Part shown: positions 12,973 through 13,739 of the stretch, in pieces | How positions within the stretch are numbered: the stretch's first letter is position 1 | Layout of the letters: each line of letters begins with the position of its first letter | The notes under the pieces: generated by a model | Databases searched by the model: none | What the model saw: the letters and a program-made list of their open reading frames with translations, nothing else | Told to the model about the DNA's origin: nothing | NCBI GenBank assembly: GCA_027079365.1 | Contig: JALWVW010000289.1 | Location: forward strand, 1 to 13,739 | DNA: 13,739 nt | DNA from: Campylobacteraceae bacterium | Lineage (GTDB): Bacteria > Campylobacterota > Campylobacteria > Campylobacterales > Sulfurovaceae | Reading direction: 5' to 3' | Translations under genes and position numbers: made by a program

Positions 12973-13739
12973 GAGTGTACTCCTTGTATACTATAAAGCT
13001 GTGTTTGATTGAGACTTTGTGTCTGAGAGGGATGATACCGCTCACCATAGTTGGCTTTGTGCTCCAGTCCTATCTTGATATAGGCTGCCAGCGTAGCAAA
13101 CCCAAGTACGAGAAAAAAGACAGTGATCGTCCACTTGGCCTTTTTAAGCTTGACGCGCGTGGCTTTGGCATCTTTGCCGTCAAACCAGCCCCACTTGACA
13201 GAAAGTCTGTAGAGTCCGATTGAGCCATGTAGCTCAACTGCAAGCAGCAACAAGATATAAAGTGGCCACATCCAGTCACTCACCATACGGTCTGCCGAAC
13301 CGTATGGCCCTATTTTGTCTGCACTGGTCATGATCACATACAGATGTACCGATCCCAGGAAGAACATGGCAAATCCTGTATAGGCCTGAATAAACCAGAG
13401 CTTGGTATCATCATGCTTCAGTGCAGCAGTATGTGTCTTCATAATACGATACTGCTTGTAGGTACTGGGGAACTTTCGCAGTGCCAGCCCGGCATGCACG
13501 ATAAAGATCACAAAGACGATAAAGACCGCGATACTGACAAGAATAGGCTTACTGTGCTCGTCACCAAAAATAAAGCTTCCTTCAAACATTTTGGTGACGG
13601 TATACATAAAGTCATTGCTGATCAATATCGTAGAGACGAAGAGCATGTGCCCCCACATAAACAACCCGAGAAAAAGTCCTGTCGCGCTCTGCCACCAGTC
13701 CAGCTTGGCGGGGAGGCGACTCTTTCGACCCTCTTCTGT
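12969..13739 (-). CDS. frdC: Fumarate reductase cytochrome b subunit, 5' end outside the window
   Basis: Di-haem membrane anchor that oxidises menaquinol and passes electrons to FrdB. The frame is open from the window's right edge, so 256 residues are visible and only the first dozen or so are missing. The visible start (R-L-P-A-K-L-D-W-W-Q-S-A-T-G-L-F) closely matches Wolinella FrdC. Four haem-ligand histidines are present in their expected helices: in M-W-G-H-M, I-V-H-A-G, S-V-H-L-Y and V-E-L-H-G. The glutamate associated with menaquinol oxidation appears in K-M-F-E-G, and the proton-pathway glutamate in A-V-E-L-H. Five membrane helices can be traced. TGA at 12969 overlaps the frdA start. 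The apparent internal start at 13664 (TTG) is not the true one, since homology continues upstream to the window edge. Confidence 0.95.
   Translation of the reverse strand, partial: TEEGRKSRLPAKLDWWQSATGLFLGLFMWGHMLFVSTILISNDFMYTVTKMFEGSFIFGDEHSKPILVSIAVFIVFVIFIVHAGLALRKFPSTYKQYRIMKTHTAALKHDDTKLWFIQAYTGFAMFFLGSVHLYVIMTSADKIGPYGSADRMVSDWMWPLYILLLLAVELHGSIGLYRLSVKWGWFDGKDAKATRVKLKKAKWTITVFFLVLGFATLAAYIKIGLEHKANYGERYHPSQTQSLNQTQLYSIQGVHS

Overview
The window looks like chromosome from a Campylobacterota (Epsilonproteobacteria) member of the Sulfurovum/Sulfurimonas/Wolinella type. The main reason is the frdC-frdA-frdB order on the minus strand. FrdC is the di-haem, Wolinella-type cytochrome b, and the key FrdA residues fall at nearly the same numbers as in the Wolinella succinogenes enzyme. 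No rRNA or tRNA gene is visible. The taxonomic call is inference.

Layout. (1) 1-4112, plus strand: a tightly packed run with the end of a sugar-type ABC ATPase, a RbsC-like permease, mtnK, mtnA and a class II aldolase. Together these read as uptake, phosphorylation, isomerisation and aldol cleavage of a 5-substituted ribose (5-methylthioribose or 5-deoxyribose), i.e. a 'DHAP shunt' rather than the classical methionine salvage pathway. (2) 4221-5144: a glutaminase. (3) 5145-7257: an accessory insert between two convergent genes, visibly more AT-rich than its surroundings. It holds a REP-associated tyrosine transposase (RAYT, minus strand), eight GTAG-headed REP hairpins and a ninth half-copy, a tandem duplication carrying a 5' relic of a second RAYT gene, and a DUF2971 gene. 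The DUF2971 gene is bracketed by GTTAGC sites and followed by an attC-like site, i.e. an integron-type gene cassette with no integrase in view. A good sigma-70 promoter sits just outside the cassette boundary. (4) 7258-9817, minus strand: two membrane proteins of unknown role and a COG2509-type FAD-dependent oxidoreductase, probably one operon. (5) 9905-10069, minus strand: a 54-residue lipoprotein. (6) 10251-13739, minus strand: frdB, frdA and frdC (5' end outside the window), the menaquinol:fumarate reductase.

The most noteworthy parts are the transporter-linked mtnK-mtnA-aldolase cluster and the REP/RAYT plus lone integron-cassette insert at 5145-7261.
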